Source: 66-474 sp036279975 (lineage in GTDB: Bacteria > Pseudomonadota > Gammaproteobacteria > Xanthomonadales > Rhodanobacteraceae). From it: a stretch of DNA of 64,000 nucleotides. This document shows, piece by piece, positions 44,408 to 54,031 of the stretch; positions within the stretch are counted from its first letter, which is position 1, and the number at the start of each line of letters is the position of its first letter. The DNA is taken from positions 1 through 64,000 of the forward strand of contig DASURP010000006.1 of assembly GCA_036279975.1 (NCBI GenBank), in the 5' to 3' direction. Position numbers and translations under genes: made by a program. The notes under the pieces are model-generated. The model made no database searches, had not been told where the DNA came from, and saw only the letters and a program-made list of their open reading frames with translations.

Positions 44408-45670
44408 GTGAACCTTTTCCCCATCCTCGCAGCGCTCCGCAAGCACAAGGCCGGCGTGTTCCTGATCGGATTGCAGATTGCGCTGACGCTCGCGATCGTG
44501 TGCAACATCCTCGCCATCGTGGGTCCGCTTGCGCAGCGCATCAATCGCCCCAGTGGACTGGTCGAAAGCGGATTGTTCCTGATTGCGCAGAGCTACGTCG
44601 GCGCCCCGACCGGGACGGATCGCGCCTCGATGGAAAAGCTCGACTCCATGCAGCTGACGGACCTGGCTGCCTTGCGCGCGCTGCCGGACGTGCGGGCCGC
44701 CACCCCGGTCAACGCCTTGCCATTGCTGCGTGCGGGCGACACCACGGGCATTTCGTCGGAACCCGCGAAGCCCCAAGGCACCACCCATGCCACCTTGTTT
44801 TACGGCGATCAGCAGATGTTGTCGACGCTCGGCTTGCGCCTTGCTGCAGGGCGCGATTTCAGCATGGCCGACATCCGGCATGGCGCTGCAAGCGAGAAAC
44901 GCGCTCCGCCGATCGTGATCGTGACCCAGGCGCTGGCGGATCAGATTTTTCCGCACGGTGATGCGCTTGGCAAACCGATCTACCTCAATGGCAGTTCGGA
45001 GCCCAGCACCATCGTCGGCATCGTTGCGCGGATGCTCACCTCGATGCCGGATGGTCCTGAATCCATTGCCTGGAACTCGGTGCTGATTCCAACCCGCATC
45101 GACGCCGCCGCAACCATGTACGCGGTGCGTGCCAAACCGGACCGCATGCAATCGGCGATGCGCGCGGCGCGCGAAGCGTTGTTCAAGGTTGATCCGATGC
45201 GGGTAATCCCGCCCGGAACCCGCTATGACATGCAGGGCGTCCACACGTTTGCCGAAGTGCGTGCATGGGGCTACGCCTCCGACCGCTTCATCGTCACGGT
45301 GATGACGGCCGTTTGCGTGATCCTGCTCACGATTACCGGTGTCGGCATGGCCGGCCTCACCAGCTTCTGGGTGGGCCAGCGCCACAAGCAGATCGGCATC
45401 CGCCGCGCGCTGGGCGCGACCAGGGCCGACATCCTGCGCTACTTCCAGTTGGAAAACCTGCTGATCGCGGGCGGCGGCTGCGTGGTCGGCGTGATGCTCG
45501 CGGTCGGCATCAACCTCGCGCTGCTGAAGATGTTCCAGATGGACCGCATGCCGGTGTGGTACGTGGCCGTCGGCGTCGCCGTGATCCTGCTGCTTGGCCA
45601 GCTCGCCGTGTTCGCGCCCGCACGGCGCGCTTCCAACGTGCCGCCGGTGGTGGCGACACGGTCGGTGTGA
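44408..45670 (+). CDS. MacB/FtsX-type permease, small type, unit 3
   Basis: A 420-residue permease beginning with a GTG codon (VNLFPILAALRKHKAGVFLIGLQ...), preceded by AAGAGGA. It has the same plan as the other small-type members: N-terminal helix, MacB periplasmic domain (LGLRLAAGRDFSMADI), and C-terminal FtsX helices with RHKQIGIRRALGATRADILRYFQLE, ending NVPPVVATRSV. It is the last gene of the array; the next gene is convergent, so no ATPase or adaptor follows. Confidence 0.92.
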   Translation: MNLFPILAALRKHKAGVFLIGLQIALTLAIVCNILAIVGPLAQRINRPSGLVESGLFLIAQSYVGAPTGTDRASMEKLDSMQLTDLAALRALPDVRAATPVNALPLLRAGDTTGISSEPAKPQGTTHATLFYGDQQMLSTLGLRLAAGRDFSMADIRHGAASEKRAPPIVIVTQALADQIFPHGDALGKPIYLNGSSEPSTIVGIVARMLTSMPDGPESIAWNSVLIPTRIDAAATMYAVRAKPDRMQSAMRAAREALFKVDPMRVIPPGTRYDMQGVHTFAEVRAWGYASDRFIVTVMTAVCVILLTITGVGMAGLTSFWVGQRHKQIGIRRALGATRADILRYFQLENLLIAGGGCVVGVMLAVGINLALLKMFQMDRMPVWYVAVGVAVILLLGQLAVFAPARRASNVPPVVATRSV

Positions 45671-45703
45671 CTGGTACTCGCTGCTGCCGGAAACGCGCGC
45701 CGC

Positions 45704-46135
45704 TTACGACGTGGGTGGCTTGGGCTGCTGCATCAACTTGATCAGTTTCGTCCGGACCTTGCTGTCGGTTTGCGCAACCATGGCGATCTGCTCGTAGCGC
45801 TGGATCGAAAGACCGTTGTTGCGCACCGCGGACTCCATTTTCTGTTCGGCCGACTGTTGCAGCCTGGTGCGGTCGTCCACGTTTTTCGCCTGCGCGATCT
45901 GCGGTTGCGCGGTCTGCTTGATGGTTTGCACTGCGCGGGCGGCTTGCGCGAAATGCTGCAACTCCGCATCGGTCGGGGCCGGGCCCGTGTTGGTGGGTGC
46001 GGTTGCCTGGTCCTGGCTCGGGGCCTGTTGCGGCTGCGCTGCCTGTTGCGCCTGGGCGAGCGCCACGGGCGCCAGCATGCCGGCACCCAGCGCCACGGCC
46101 ACGATGGCGCCCATACGGTGAAGTCGCGGATTCAT
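45704..46135 (-). CDS. Secreted DUF4168 protein
   Basis: A 143-residue exported protein: signal peptide to about residue 28 (APVALAQAQ), a Gln/Pro-rich linker and a DUF4168 domain (about 58-138) with DAELQHFAQAARAVQTIKQ and a C-terminal helix SIQRYEQIAMVAQTDSKVRTKLIKLM. DUF4168 proteins are small helical periplasmic proteins without a known function. The start at 46135 gives the proper signal peptide. It is convergent with the permease array and downstream of putA on the same strand, 124 bases away. Confidence 0.88.
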   Translation of the reverse strand: MNPRLHRMGAIVAVALGAGMLAPVALAQAQQAAQPQQAPSQDQATAPTNTGPAPTDAELQHFAQAARAVQTIKQTAQPQIAQAKNVDDRTRLQQSAEQKMESAVRNNGLSIQRYEQIAMVAQTDSKVRTKLIKLMQQPKPPTS

Positions 46136-46259
46136 GGGACTTTCCTCTTGCAGCGGATGGATGCGGCGCCGATCGACACCGCGGCCCAACCGTAGTGGGT
46201 CGCGCGACACGGGTTCAACCGCGCCGCGTCCGAAGGTTCAGGTTGCGGTAGAGGACGAT

Positions 46260-49200
46260 TCAGTCCTGCAGCGTCAGCAGGCTGGCGTTGCCGCCCGCGG
46301 CGGTGGTGTTGACGGTGAAGGTGCGTTCGGTCGCGAAGCGCAGCAGGTAGTGCGGGCCGCCGGCCTTGGGGCCGGTGCCGGACAGGTTTTCGCCGCCGAA
46401 CGGCTGCACGCCGACCACCGCGCCGATCTGGTTGCGGTTGACGTAGGTGTTGCCCACCCGCGCGCGGCGGCGGATGTGTTCGACGGTGGCATCGATGCGG
46501 CTGTGGATGCCGAGCGTGAGCCCGAAGCCGGTGGCGTTGATCGCATCGATCACCGCGTCGAGTTCGCCGGCCTTCCAGCGCACCACGTGCAGGGCAGGGC
46601 CGAACACCTCGCGTGTCAGCAGCTTGATCGACGGGATTTCATAGGCACGCGGCGCGAAGAAGGTGCCGTGTTCGGCGCCTTCCGGCAGTTTCGCCATGTT
46701 GATCAGCCTGGCCGAACCGCGCATCACTTCCGCGTGTTCTTCCAGCGAGGCGCAGGAGGGTTGGTCGATGACCGGGCCGACGTCGGTCGACAGCAGCGCC
46801 GGATCGCCGACCGTCAATTCGTCCATCGCGCCTTGCAACATCCGGATCACGTGGTCGGCGATGTCTTCCTGCACGAACAGCACCCGCGCGGCCGAGCAGC
46901 GCTGGCCGGCGGAATCGAAGGCGCTGGTCATCACGTCCTTGACCAGTTGTTCGGGCAACGCCGAGGAGTCGGCGATCAGCGCATTCTGGCCGCCGGTCTC
47001 GGCGATCAGCGCGGCGATCGGGGCGCTGCGGGCGGCCAGCGTGCGGTTGATGGTCCACGCGGTTTCGGTGGAGCCGGTGAAGCACACGCCGGAAACCTCG
47101 GGGCGCGTAAGCAAGGTTTCGCCAAGCACGCGGCCCCGGCACGGCACGTACTGCAGGACCTGTTCCGGCACGCCGGCCTGGTGCAGCAGTTTCACCGCGA
47201 AGTGGCCGATCAGGGTGGTGGGTTCGGCCGGCTTGGCGATCACGCTGTTGCCCGCGGCGAGGCCGGCCGCGACCTGGCCGGTGAAGATCGCCAACGGGAA
47301 GTTCCATGGTGAAATGCACACGAACACGCCGCGGCCGTGCAGGTAGAGCCGGTTGGTCTCTCCGGTGGGGCCGGGCAGGTTTTCGGGCTTGCCGAACAGC
47401 TCGCGCGCCCTGGCCGCGTAGTAGCGGCACATGTCGGCGGCCTCGCGCACTTCGCCGATGGCCGCGGGAATGGTCTTGCCGGCTTCGCGCACGCACAGGG
47501 CGATCAGTTCGGCACGGTTCTCCTCCAGCAGGTCGGCCGCGCGCTCGAGGATTTTGGCGCGTTCGTCCGCAGGCGTGTCATCCCACGCCGGTTGCGCGGC
47601 GATGGCGTTGTCGAGCGCGTGCAGGATGGTCGCGGCGTCGGCGTTGCGCGACTGGCCCACCACCACGCGGCGGTCGGCGGGGCTGGTGATGTCGCGCGGC
47701 GCGTCGGCGGATCGCGCGCCCGGCACCAGGGGTTCGGCGCGCCAGGGGCCGCGCGTGGCGTTGATGGCCTGCGCCAGGGCTTTCAGTTCGTCGTCGTCGG
47801 CAAGATTGACGCCCATGGAATTTTTCCTCAAGTGCCCGTAGAGATTGACGGGTAGCGGAATGCGCGGGTGCGGCTTGGATTCGAACGCGCGTACCGCCTC
47901 GCACGGATCCCCGACCAGTTGTTCCATGGGCAGGAATTCGTCCACCACGTGGTTGATGAAACTGGTGTTGGCGCCGTTTTCCAGCAGCCGGCGCACCAGG
48001 TAGGGCAGCAGGTCCTTGTGGCTGCCGACCGGCGCGTACACGCGGCAGGGCACGTCCATGTGTGCCTTGCCGATCACTTCGTCGTAGAGTTCCTTGCCCA
48101 TGCCGTGCAGGCGCTGGAACTCGAAGGGCCGTCCGCGCGCCATCCGGTGGATGGCGGCGATGGTGTGCGCGTTGTGGGTGGCGAACTGGGGGTAGATCAG
48201 CGCGGCGCCGGCGTCGAACATGCGCCGCGCGCAGGCGAGGTAGGACACGTCGGTGCTGGGCTTGCGCGTGTACACCGGATAACCGGCGAGCCCCTGTTCC
48301 TGGGCCAGCTTGATCTCGGCGTCCCAGTATGCGCCCTTGACCAGGCGCACGCACCAGCGGCGGCCCGTTGCCCGCGCGGTTTCGGCCAGCCAGTCGATCA
48401 CGAACGGCGCACGCTTCTGGTAGGCCTGCACGGCCAGACCGAAACCGTTCCAGCCCTGCAGCGATGGGTGGGCGAACACCGCGTGCAAGATGTCCAGCGA
48501 AAGCTCCAGGCGCGCGGCTTCCTCGGCGTCGATGGTCAGGGCGATGCCGCGCGCCATGGCCTGTTGCGACAGTTCCAGTACGCGCGGCACCAGTTCATCC
48601 ATCACCCGGGCGCGCTTGGCGACTTCATAGCGCGGGTGCAACGCCGACAGCTTCACCGATATCGACGGCGCCTCCAGCACGTCGCCCGCCTTGGGGTGGT
48701 TGCCCAGCGCCTCGACGGCGTTGCGGTAGGCCTGCATGTACATGTCGGCGGCGGTCTGGGTCAGCGCGGCTTCGCCCAGCATGTCGAACGAGTAGCGGTA
48801 GGCATCGTTGCCGTTGCGCTGTGCGCGAAGCAGGGCCGCGTTGATGTTGCTGCCCATGATGAATTGCTGGCCCATGATGCGCATGGCCTGGCGCACCGCC
48901 ATGCGCACCAGCGGCTCGCCGGCGCGGTTGACGAGCCGGCGCAGCGCCGCCTGGTAGTCGCGGCGGGTGGCGTCGGGGAGCCGGACCAGGTGGCCCGTCA
49001 GCAGCAATCCCCAGGTGGAGGCGTTGACGAATACCGATTTGCTGGTGCCGAGGTGCTTCTTCCAGTCCGCTTCCGCGAGCTTGTCGCGGATCAGCTTGTC
49101 CGCGGTATCGCTGTCGGGGATCCGCAGCAGGGCCTCGGCGATGCACATCAGCAGGATGCCCTCGCTCGAGGACAGGTCGTACTGCTGCATGAAGGCGGCA

Positions 49201-49409
49201 ATGGCGCTGCGCTGGTCCTGCTTGGCGCGCACCCTTTTCACCAAGTCGGCGGCGGTGGCCTCGATGGCGTCGCGTGCGTCCGGGGGCAGGCTGGCCCGGT
49301 CGAGCATGTCGAGGACCGCTTCGGTTTCGTCGCGCAGCCAGGCGCCGGTGATGCGCGCACGCGCGGCGTCGGGCGCGTCCGGCAGTTCGGGGCTCAGGAT
49401 TTCGGCCAT
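46260..49409 (-). CDS. putA: Bifunctional proline dehydrogenase/L-glutamate-gamma-semialdehyde dehydrogenase
   Basis: A 1049-residue membrane-associated enzyme oxidising proline to glutamate in two steps. The FAD-dependent proline dehydrogenase barrel is in about residues 80-480 (RLVKGAYWDAEIK near 355, FATHNAHT). The NAD-dependent aldehyde dehydrogenase is in about 520-1010, with AETGGQNALI and the catalytic Cys in SAGQRCSAARVLF near 836. The protein starts with the helical arm region; the N-terminal ribbon-helix-helix DNA-binding domain of E. coli PutA is absent, so it should not repress its own gene. Length fits the short PutA type (about 1000-1075 residues). Confidence 0.95.
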   Translation of the reverse strand: MAEILSPELPDAPDAARARITGAWLRDETEAVLDMLDRASLPPDARDAIEATAADLVKRVRAKQDQRSAIAAFMQQYDLSSSEGILLMCIAEALLRIPDSDTADKLIRDKLAEADWKKHLGTSKSVFVNASTWGLLLTGHLVRLPDATRRDYQAALRRLVNRAGEPLVRMAVRQAMRIMGQQFIMGSNINAALLRAQRNGNDAYRYSFDMLGEAALTQTAADMYMQAYRNAVEALGNHPKAGDVLEAPSISVKLSALHPRYEVAKRARVMDELVPRVLELSQQAMARGIALTIDAEEAARLELSLDILHAVFAHPSLQGWNGFGLAVQAYQKRAPFVIDWLAETARATGRRWCVRLVKGAYWDAEIKLAQEQGLAGYPVYTRKPSTDVSYLACARRMFDAGAALIYPQFATHNAHTIAAIHRMARGRPFEFQRLHGMGKELYDEVIGKAHMDVPCRVYAPVGSHKDLLPYLVRRLLENGANTSFINHVVDEFLPMEQLVGDPCEAVRAFESKPHPRIPLPVNLYGHLRKNSMGVNLADDDELKALAQAINATRGPWRAEPLVPGARSADAPRDITSPADRRVVVGQSRNADAATILHALDNAIAAQPAWDDTPADERAKILERAADLLEENRAELIALCVREAGKTIPAAIGEVREAADMCRYYAARARELFGKPENLPGPTGETNRLYLHGRGVFVCISPWNFPLAIFTGQVAAGLAAGNSVIAKPAEPTTLIGHFAVKLLHQAGVPEQVLQYVPCRGRVLGETLLTRPEVSGVCFTGSTETAWTINRTLAARSAPIAALIAETGGQNALIADSSALPEQLVKDVMTSAFDSAGQRCSAARVLFVQEDIADHVIRMLQGAMDELTVGDPALLSTDVGPVIDQPSCASLEEHAEVMRGSARLINMAKLPEGAEHGTFFAPRAYEIPSIKLLTREVFGPALHVVRWKAGELDAVIDAINATGFGLTLGIHSRIDATVEHIRRRARVGNTYVNRNQIGAVVGVQPFGGENLSGTGPKAGGPHYLLRFATERTFTVNTTAAGGNASLLTLQD

Positions 49410-49554
49410 CGGAGGCTATTCGGAACGTGACCGCCCATTGTACGTCCTGGCTGCGCTGCAGCCAATGATTCGCGGCAAAAGTGCCCTGCCTTGGCGGGCT
49501 ATTCTTGCCGCAGTGGCCCGGCGGCCTTATGATCCCCGGATTGCGGTGCTGCAG

Positions 49555-50055
49555 ATGACCATGATTACACGCTTACCGGTGGTTGCCGAAACCGGGCAGG
49601 TGACGCTGCTGCTCGCGCCCAACCGGGCGCTCAGCCGGCAGCAGATGCGCCAGTTGACGTGGGAGCTGTGCATCGCGGCATTGTTGGTGGCAGGACTTGC
49701 GGCATGGGGTGGTGACGTGTTCGCGCCGCTGTTTGCGTTGATCGAAGTACCGGTGTTGGCGATGGCGCTGTGGCTGGTATGGCGCAGTGGCGATCGCAGG
49801 GAGCGCATCACGCTGGATACGGACCAGGTCCGGATCGAGCAGCTTCCGCCGCGTGGCCGCGTGGCCAGCACCTTTCCCGCGGCGTGGACGCGGGTACGGG
49901 TGCTCGATCGCGGCGACGGCCATCGGCACGTGGTGCTGGCCGCGCAAGGGCGCGAGCAGGAAGTCGGCACGTGCCTTGGCGATGATGAGAGGATGCAATT
50001 GTCGCGGTGGCTGAAATCCCTGCTGTCCGGTCGCAGCGGCTGGCGTGAAAGTTGA
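49555..50055 (+). CDS. DUF2244 membrane protein
   Basis: A 166-residue protein with two adjacent membrane helices (LCIAALLVAGLAAWGGDVFAPLFALIEVPVLAMALWLVW, in pieces) and a cytosolic beta-rich tail (RITLDTDQVRIEQLPP... AWTRVRVLDRG). This is the DUF2244 family, often placed right before cytochrome c oxidase genes in Xanthomonadales; function unknown but the context suggests oxidase biogenesis. The start may be the ATG at 49555 or the one two codons on. Confidence 0.85.
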   Translation: MTMITRLPVVAETGQVTLLLAPNRALSRQQMRQLTWELCIAALLVAGLAAWGGDVFAPLFALIEVPVLAMALWLVWRSGDRRERITLDTDQVRIEQLPPRGRVASTFPAAWTRVRVLDRGDGHRHVVLAAQGREQEVGTCLGDDERMQLSRWLKSLLSGRSGWRES

Positions 50056-50212
50056 AAGGTTGCGGAGAGTTCCGGCTGTGCGTCCAGCCCCCCTGGGTCA
50101 AGGGGGTGGCCGAATCGAGGCGAAGCAACGGTTTGACGGGGGTCGTGGAGGCACGCGCTGCGGGAATGCGGGGCCGGGTCTGTCAGGTTGTTCAAATCTT
50201 CCCAAGGGTGCA

Positions 50213-51139
50213 ATGACTATGAGTTCCAGCAATTGCAAACAGCGGATCCTGGGGGCGGGCGCTGCCTTGGGCGCGTCGCTGGTATCGATGGCTGCCGCCG
50301 CCAATCCGGTTCCGTGGCAGATGAACCTCGACAAGGGCGCCACCACCATCACGCGGCAGATCTGGGATCTGCACATGGCGGCCCTGTGGGTGTGCGTCGC
50401 CCTCGGCATTCTCGTGTTCGGCGCGATGTTCATCGCGATCATCCGGTTTCGCAAATCGAAAGGCTCCGTTGCGGCAACCTGGAGCCACAACACGGTGATG
50501 GAAGTGGGCTGGACGATCGTGCCGGTACTGATCCTGGTCGGCCTGGCCACGCCCGCGACCATCCTGACCCGCGAGATGTACAACGCAACCGGCTCCGAGA
50601 TGACCGTCAAGGTCACCGGTTACCAGTGGTTGTGGCGCTACGACTACATCAGCTACGACGGCAAGCCGATCACCAAGGTGCCGACCATCTATTCGCGGCT
50701 CGCCTGGGACAGCAACGCCGCGCGCCAGCTCGGCTCCGGCATCGACCCGAACAGCATCGTCGCGCCCGACGGTTACCACGACTACCTGCTCAACGTGACC
50801 CACCCGCTGGTGATTCCGGCGGGCGTGAAGGTGCGCTTCCTGATCACCGCCGACGACGTGATCCATGGCTGGTGGGTGCCCGATTTCGCGGCCAAGCGCG
50901 ATGCCATCCCAGGCATCATGAACGACGCGTGGGCCAAGGTCGACAAGCCCGGCATCTATCGTGGCCAGTGCTACGTATTGTGCGGACAGGACCACAGCGC
51001 CATGCCGGTGGTGGTGAAGGTGTTGCCGAAGGACCAGTTCAATGCCTGGCTTGCGGAACAGCAGAGCGCCAACACGCTCGACAAGGCCGCTCGCACCGCC
51101 CAGGCGCCGCCGTCGACGCCGCCCCCGGCCAAGGGTTGA
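50213..51139 (+). CDS. coxB: Cytochrome c oxidase subunit II
   Basis: A 308-residue subunit that takes electrons from cytochrome c. A signal peptide precedes two membrane helices (about 46-70 and 88-108). The periplasmic cupredoxin domain holds the CuA site: His in DDVIHGWW near 217 and the CYVLCGQDHSAM cluster at about 252-263 with two Cys, His and Met. The chain ends in a Pro/Ala tail without a fused cytochrome c domain. The start at 50213 has AAGGGTG close by. First gene of the oxidase operon coxB-coxA-small gene-coxC. Confidence 0.96.
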   Translation: MTMSSSNCKQRILGAGAALGASLVSMAAAANPVPWQMNLDKGATTITRQIWDLHMAALWVCVALGILVFGAMFIAIIRFRKSKGSVAATWSHNTVMEVGWTIVPVLILVGLATPATILTREMYNATGSEMTVKVTGYQWLWRYDYISYDGKPITKVPTIYSRLAWDSNAARQLGSGIDPNSIVAPDGYHDYLLNVTHPLVIPAGVKVRFLITADDVIHGWWVPDFAAKRDAIPGIMNDAWAKVDKPGIYRGQCYVLCGQDHSAMPVVVKVLPKDQFNAWLAEQQSANTLDKAARTAQAPPSTPPPAKG

Positions 51140-51193
51140 TGCCGCTTCAAACGTTCGCGCAGCCGTAACAGGCAATTCCAGAGGATCCGCACC

Positions 51194-52804
51194 ATGTCCA
51201 GCACAGCGCAAGCCGTCCATTACGAGGAACACCACCAGGGCTTCTTCGAGCGCTGGGTCATGTCCACCAACCACAAGGACATCGGCACGCTGTACCTGTC
51301 GTTCTCGTTCCTGATGCTGTTCGTGGGCGGCAGCATGGCGATGCTGATCCGCGCCGAACTGTTCGAGCCGGGCATGCAGTTGATGCAGCCCTACTTCTTC
51401 AACGAGCTGACCTCGATGCACGGGCTGGTGATGATCTTCGGCGTGATCATGCCCTCGTTCGTCGGCCTCGCGAACTGGATGATCCCGATGCAGATCGGCG
51501 CGCCCGACATGGCGTTGCCGCGCTTGAACAACCTGTCGTTCTGGATCCTGCCGTTCGCGTTCGTGCTGCTGCTGTCGACGTTCTTCATGCCGGGCGGTGC
51601 CCCCGCCGCCGGCTGGACGATGTACCCGCCGCTGGTGCTGCAGGGCGGCGACGCCATCGCCTTCATGATCTTCGCGATCCACCTGATGGGCATCTCGTCC
51701 ATCCTGGGTTCGATCAACATCATCGCGACGATCCTGAACCTGCGCGCGCCGGGACTCGATCTCCTGAAGATGCCGATGTTCTGCTGGTCCTGGCTGATCA
51801 CCTCGTTCCTGGTGATCGCGGTGATGCCGGTACTGGCCGGCGCGGTCACGATGATGCTGTTCGACCGCTTCTTCGGCACCAACTTCTTCAACGCCGCGGC
51901 GGGCGGCGACCCGGTGATGTACCAGCACGTGTTCTGGTTCTTCGGCCACCCCGAGGTATACATCATGATCCTGCCGGCATTCGGGATCATCTCGGAAATC
52001 GTGCCGACCTTCGCGCGCAAGCCCTTGTTCGGCTACAAGGCGATGGTGTACGCGATCGCGTGCATCGCGTTCCTGTCGTTCATCGTGTGGTCGCACCACA
52101 TGTTCACCGTCGGCCTGCCGCTGGGCGCCGAGGTGTTCTTCATGTTCTCGACCATGCTGATCGCGGTGCCGACCGGCGTGAAGATCTTCAATTGGGTCAC
52201 CACGATGTGGCGCGGCTCGCTCAGCTTCGAAACGCCGATGCTGTGGGCGATCGGCTTCATCGTGCTGTTCTCGATCGGCGGCTTCTCCGGCGTGATGATG
52301 GCGCTGGTACCCGCTGACTTCCAGTACTACGGCACCTACTTCATCGTCGCGCACTTCCATTACGTGCTGGTGGGCGGCGCGCTGTTCTCGATCATTGGTG
52401 CGGTGTACTACTGGCTGCCGAAATGGTCGGGCCACATGTATTCCGGTTTCTGGTCCAAGCTGCATTTCTGGTCAAGCGTGATCTCGGTGAACGTGCTGTT
52501 CTTCCCACAGCAATTCCTCGGCTTCGCCGGCATGCCGCGCCGCATCCCCGATTACAACGTGGCTTTCGCCGACTGGAACATGGTGTCCTCGATTGGTGGT
52601 TTCTGGTTCGGCGCCAGCCAGTTGATCCTGGTGGGCGTGGTGATCCACTGCGTGTTCTTCTCCAAGGCCAAGGCAACCTCGCGGGTGTGGGAACATGCCT
52701 ACGGGCTCGAGTGGACGCTGCCGTCGCCGGCACCGCACCACAGCTTCACGGTGCCGCCGGTGATCGACGACAGCCAGCTTGCGCACGGGGACGTGAGTCA
52801 TTAG
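51194..52804 (+). CDS. coxA: Cytochrome c oxidase subunit I
   Basis: The 536-residue catalytic subunit of an aa3-type heme-copper oxidase with 12 membrane helices. It reduces oxygen to water and pumps protons. Low-spin heme His is in the LTSMHGLVMIF segment, the CuB His and cross-linked Tyr in WFFGHPEVYIMILP near 252, the next CuB pair in VWSHHMFTVG, and the heme a3/a ligands in AHFHYVL. An AGAGGATCC ribosome site precedes the ATG. It follows coxB by 54 bases. Confidence 0.97.
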   Translation: MSSTAQAVHYEEHHQGFFERWVMSTNHKDIGTLYLSFSFLMLFVGGSMAMLIRAELFEPGMQLMQPYFFNELTSMHGLVMIFGVIMPSFVGLANWMIPMQIGAPDMALPRLNNLSFWILPFAFVLLLSTFFMPGGAPAAGWTMYPPLVLQGGDAIAFMIFAIHLMGISSILGSINIIATILNLRAPGLDLLKMPMFCWSWLITSFLVIAVMPVLAGAVTMMLFDRFFGTNFFNAAAGGDPVMYQHVFWFFGHPEVYIMILPAFGIISEIVPTFARKPLFGYKAMVYAIACIAFLSFIVWSHHMFTVGLPLGAEVFFMFSTMLIAVPTGVKIFNWVTTMWRGSLSFETPMLWAIGFIVLFSIGGFSGVMMALVPADFQYYGTYFIVAHFHYVLVGGALFSIIGAVYYWLPKWSGHMYSGFWSKLHFWSSVISVNVLFFPQQFLGFAGMPRRIPDYNVAFADWNMVSSIGGFWFGASQLILVGVVIHCVFFSKAKATSRVWEHAYGLEWTLPSPAPHHSFTVPPVIDDSQLAHGDVSH

Positions 52805-52820
52805 TTGTGCGTTCGTCCAT

Positions 52821-52861
52821 GAACGCTGCTCCGTTCGGTCAGACCGCAAACGGCAGCGTTC
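52821..52861 (+). other. Hairpin between coxA and the small oxidase-locus gene
   Basis: GAACGCTGCTCCGTT and AACGGCAGCGTTC form a stem of about 13 pairs with one bulge. There is no T run after it, so it is not a standard terminator; it may protect the coxA 3' end or attenuate transcription of coxC. Starts 17 bases after the coxA stop. Confidence 0.4.
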
Positions 52862-52936
52862 GCGGATCTGAAGCTCCATCTCGGCCATCCATGGCCTTGT
52901 TTTCAACAAATGCGGCTCCGTTTGAATTTCACAAAC

Positions 52937-53113
52937 ATGCTTCGAACAGACCACCCCATTGATGCGAAACAGCCGTCGGATGACCTGGCACGCCGCAAGG
53001 CCGGTGCACGACGCACGGCATGGATCATCGCGGCGATCGCGATCGCGTTTTTCGTCGCCAGCCTGCTGCATGGGCATTTCGCAGGCATCCCCAACTGGGT
53101 CCCCACACGTTGA
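52937..53113 (+). CDS. Small single-helix protein of the oxidase locus
   Basis: A 58-residue protein with a basic stretch (ARRKAGARRTA) followed by one membrane helix WIIAAIAIAFFVASLLHGHF. Short proteins of this kind are found in the same place, between coxA and the assembly genes, in many Xanthomonadales; some resemble the CoxF or Cox-IV-like accessory group but no family can be assigned. The start is uncertain: ATG at 52937, or one nine codons upstream. Neither has a good ribosome site. Confidence 0.6.
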   Translation: MLRTDHPIDAKQPSDDLARRKAGARRTAWIIAAIAIAFFVASLLHGHFAGIPNWVPTR

Positions 53114-53155
53114 TCGGTCAACACCGTTAGCCAGCCATACACCGGAATCCTTGAC

Positions 53156-54031
53156 ATGAGCCAACTCGACGCCAACGTCTACTACGTTCCGCACAGCAGC
53201 CGCTGGCCGATCATCGCGGTGATCGGCATGTTCCTGTTCATGACCGGCGCGGCGGTTTGGTTGAACGGTTACGACGTGCCCGGAAAGATCGTCCTGACGA
53301 TCGGCGCGCTGACCATCATCGGCATGATGTTCGGCTGGTTCGGCAACGTGATCCGCGAGTCGATGAAGGGCATCTTCAACGGCCAGGTCGATACTTCGTT
53401 CCGGATGGGGATGATGTGGTTCATCGTCTCCGAAGTGTTCTTCTTCGCCGCGTTCTTCGGCGGCCTGTTCTACATCCGCACCTTCGTGGTGCCGTGGCTG
53501 GGCGGTGCCGGCGACAAGGGCATCCTGACCAACGGCTTCATCTGGCAGGGCTTCTCCGCGGCATGGCCGACCAATGGCCCGGATTCGGTGGGCGGCTCGT
53601 TCATCGCCACCTCGCCGTGGGGCATCCCGCTGATCAACACGCTGTTGCTGCTGTCGTCGTCGATCACCGTGACGATCGCGCACCACGCGCTGCGCGCGGG
53701 CAACCGCAAGCGCCTGATCGGGTTCCTCGGGCTCACCATCGTGCTGGGCGCGATCTTCCTTGGGCTGCAGGCGCACGAGTACTGGGAATCCTACGTCCAC
53801 CTCAACATGACGCTGCACACCGGCATCTACGGTGCGACGTTCTACATCCTCACCGGCTTCCATGGCCTGCACGTGACGCTCGGCACCATCATGCTGATCG
53901 TGATGTGGCTGCGTTGCGTGCGCGGGCATTTCACGCCTCAGAACCACTTCGCGTTCGAGGCGGTGTCGTGGTACTGGCACTTCGTGGACGTGATCTGGCT
54001 GTGCCTGTTCCTGTTCGTGTACATCCTCTAG
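53156..54031 (+). CDS. coxC: Cytochrome c oxidase subunit III
   Basis: A 291-residue membrane protein with seven predicted helices, matching the COX3 family: WFIVSEVFFFAAFFGGLFYIR with the conserved Glu, AHHALRAGNRKR, and the C-terminal GFHGLHVTLGTIML and EAVSWYWHFVDVIWLCLF. It stabilises proton uptake into subunit I. In most alpha- and gammaproteobacterial loci a cox11 gene precedes it; here only the short single-helix gene does. Confidence 0.96.
   Translation: MSQLDANVYYVPHSSRWPIIAVIGMFLFMTGAAVWLNGYDVPGKIVLTIGALTIIGMMFGWFGNVIRESMKGIFNGQVDTSFRMGMMWFIVSEVFFFAAFFGGLFYIRTFVVPWLGGAGDKGILTNGFIWQGFSAAWPTNGPDSVGGSFIATSPWGIPLINTLLLLSSSITVTIAHHALRAGNRKRLIGFLGLTIVLGAIFLGLQAHEYWESYVHLNMTLHTGIYGATFYILTGFHGLHVTLGTIMLIVMWLRCVRGHFTPQNHFAFEAVSWYWHFVDVIWLCLFLFVYIL

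Noticed and set aside
37735..45670. Permease array as a bacteriocin or lantibiotic export cluster
   Set aside because: No precursor peptide, modification enzyme, peptidase or ATPase gene is present around it, so that label is not supported.
49555..49568. ATGACCATGATTAC, identical to the start of lacZ, at the DUF2244 gene
   Set aside because: Only 14 bases match, the following sequence is not lacZ, and the gene continues as a native DUF2244 membrane protein. Vector contamination is not supported.
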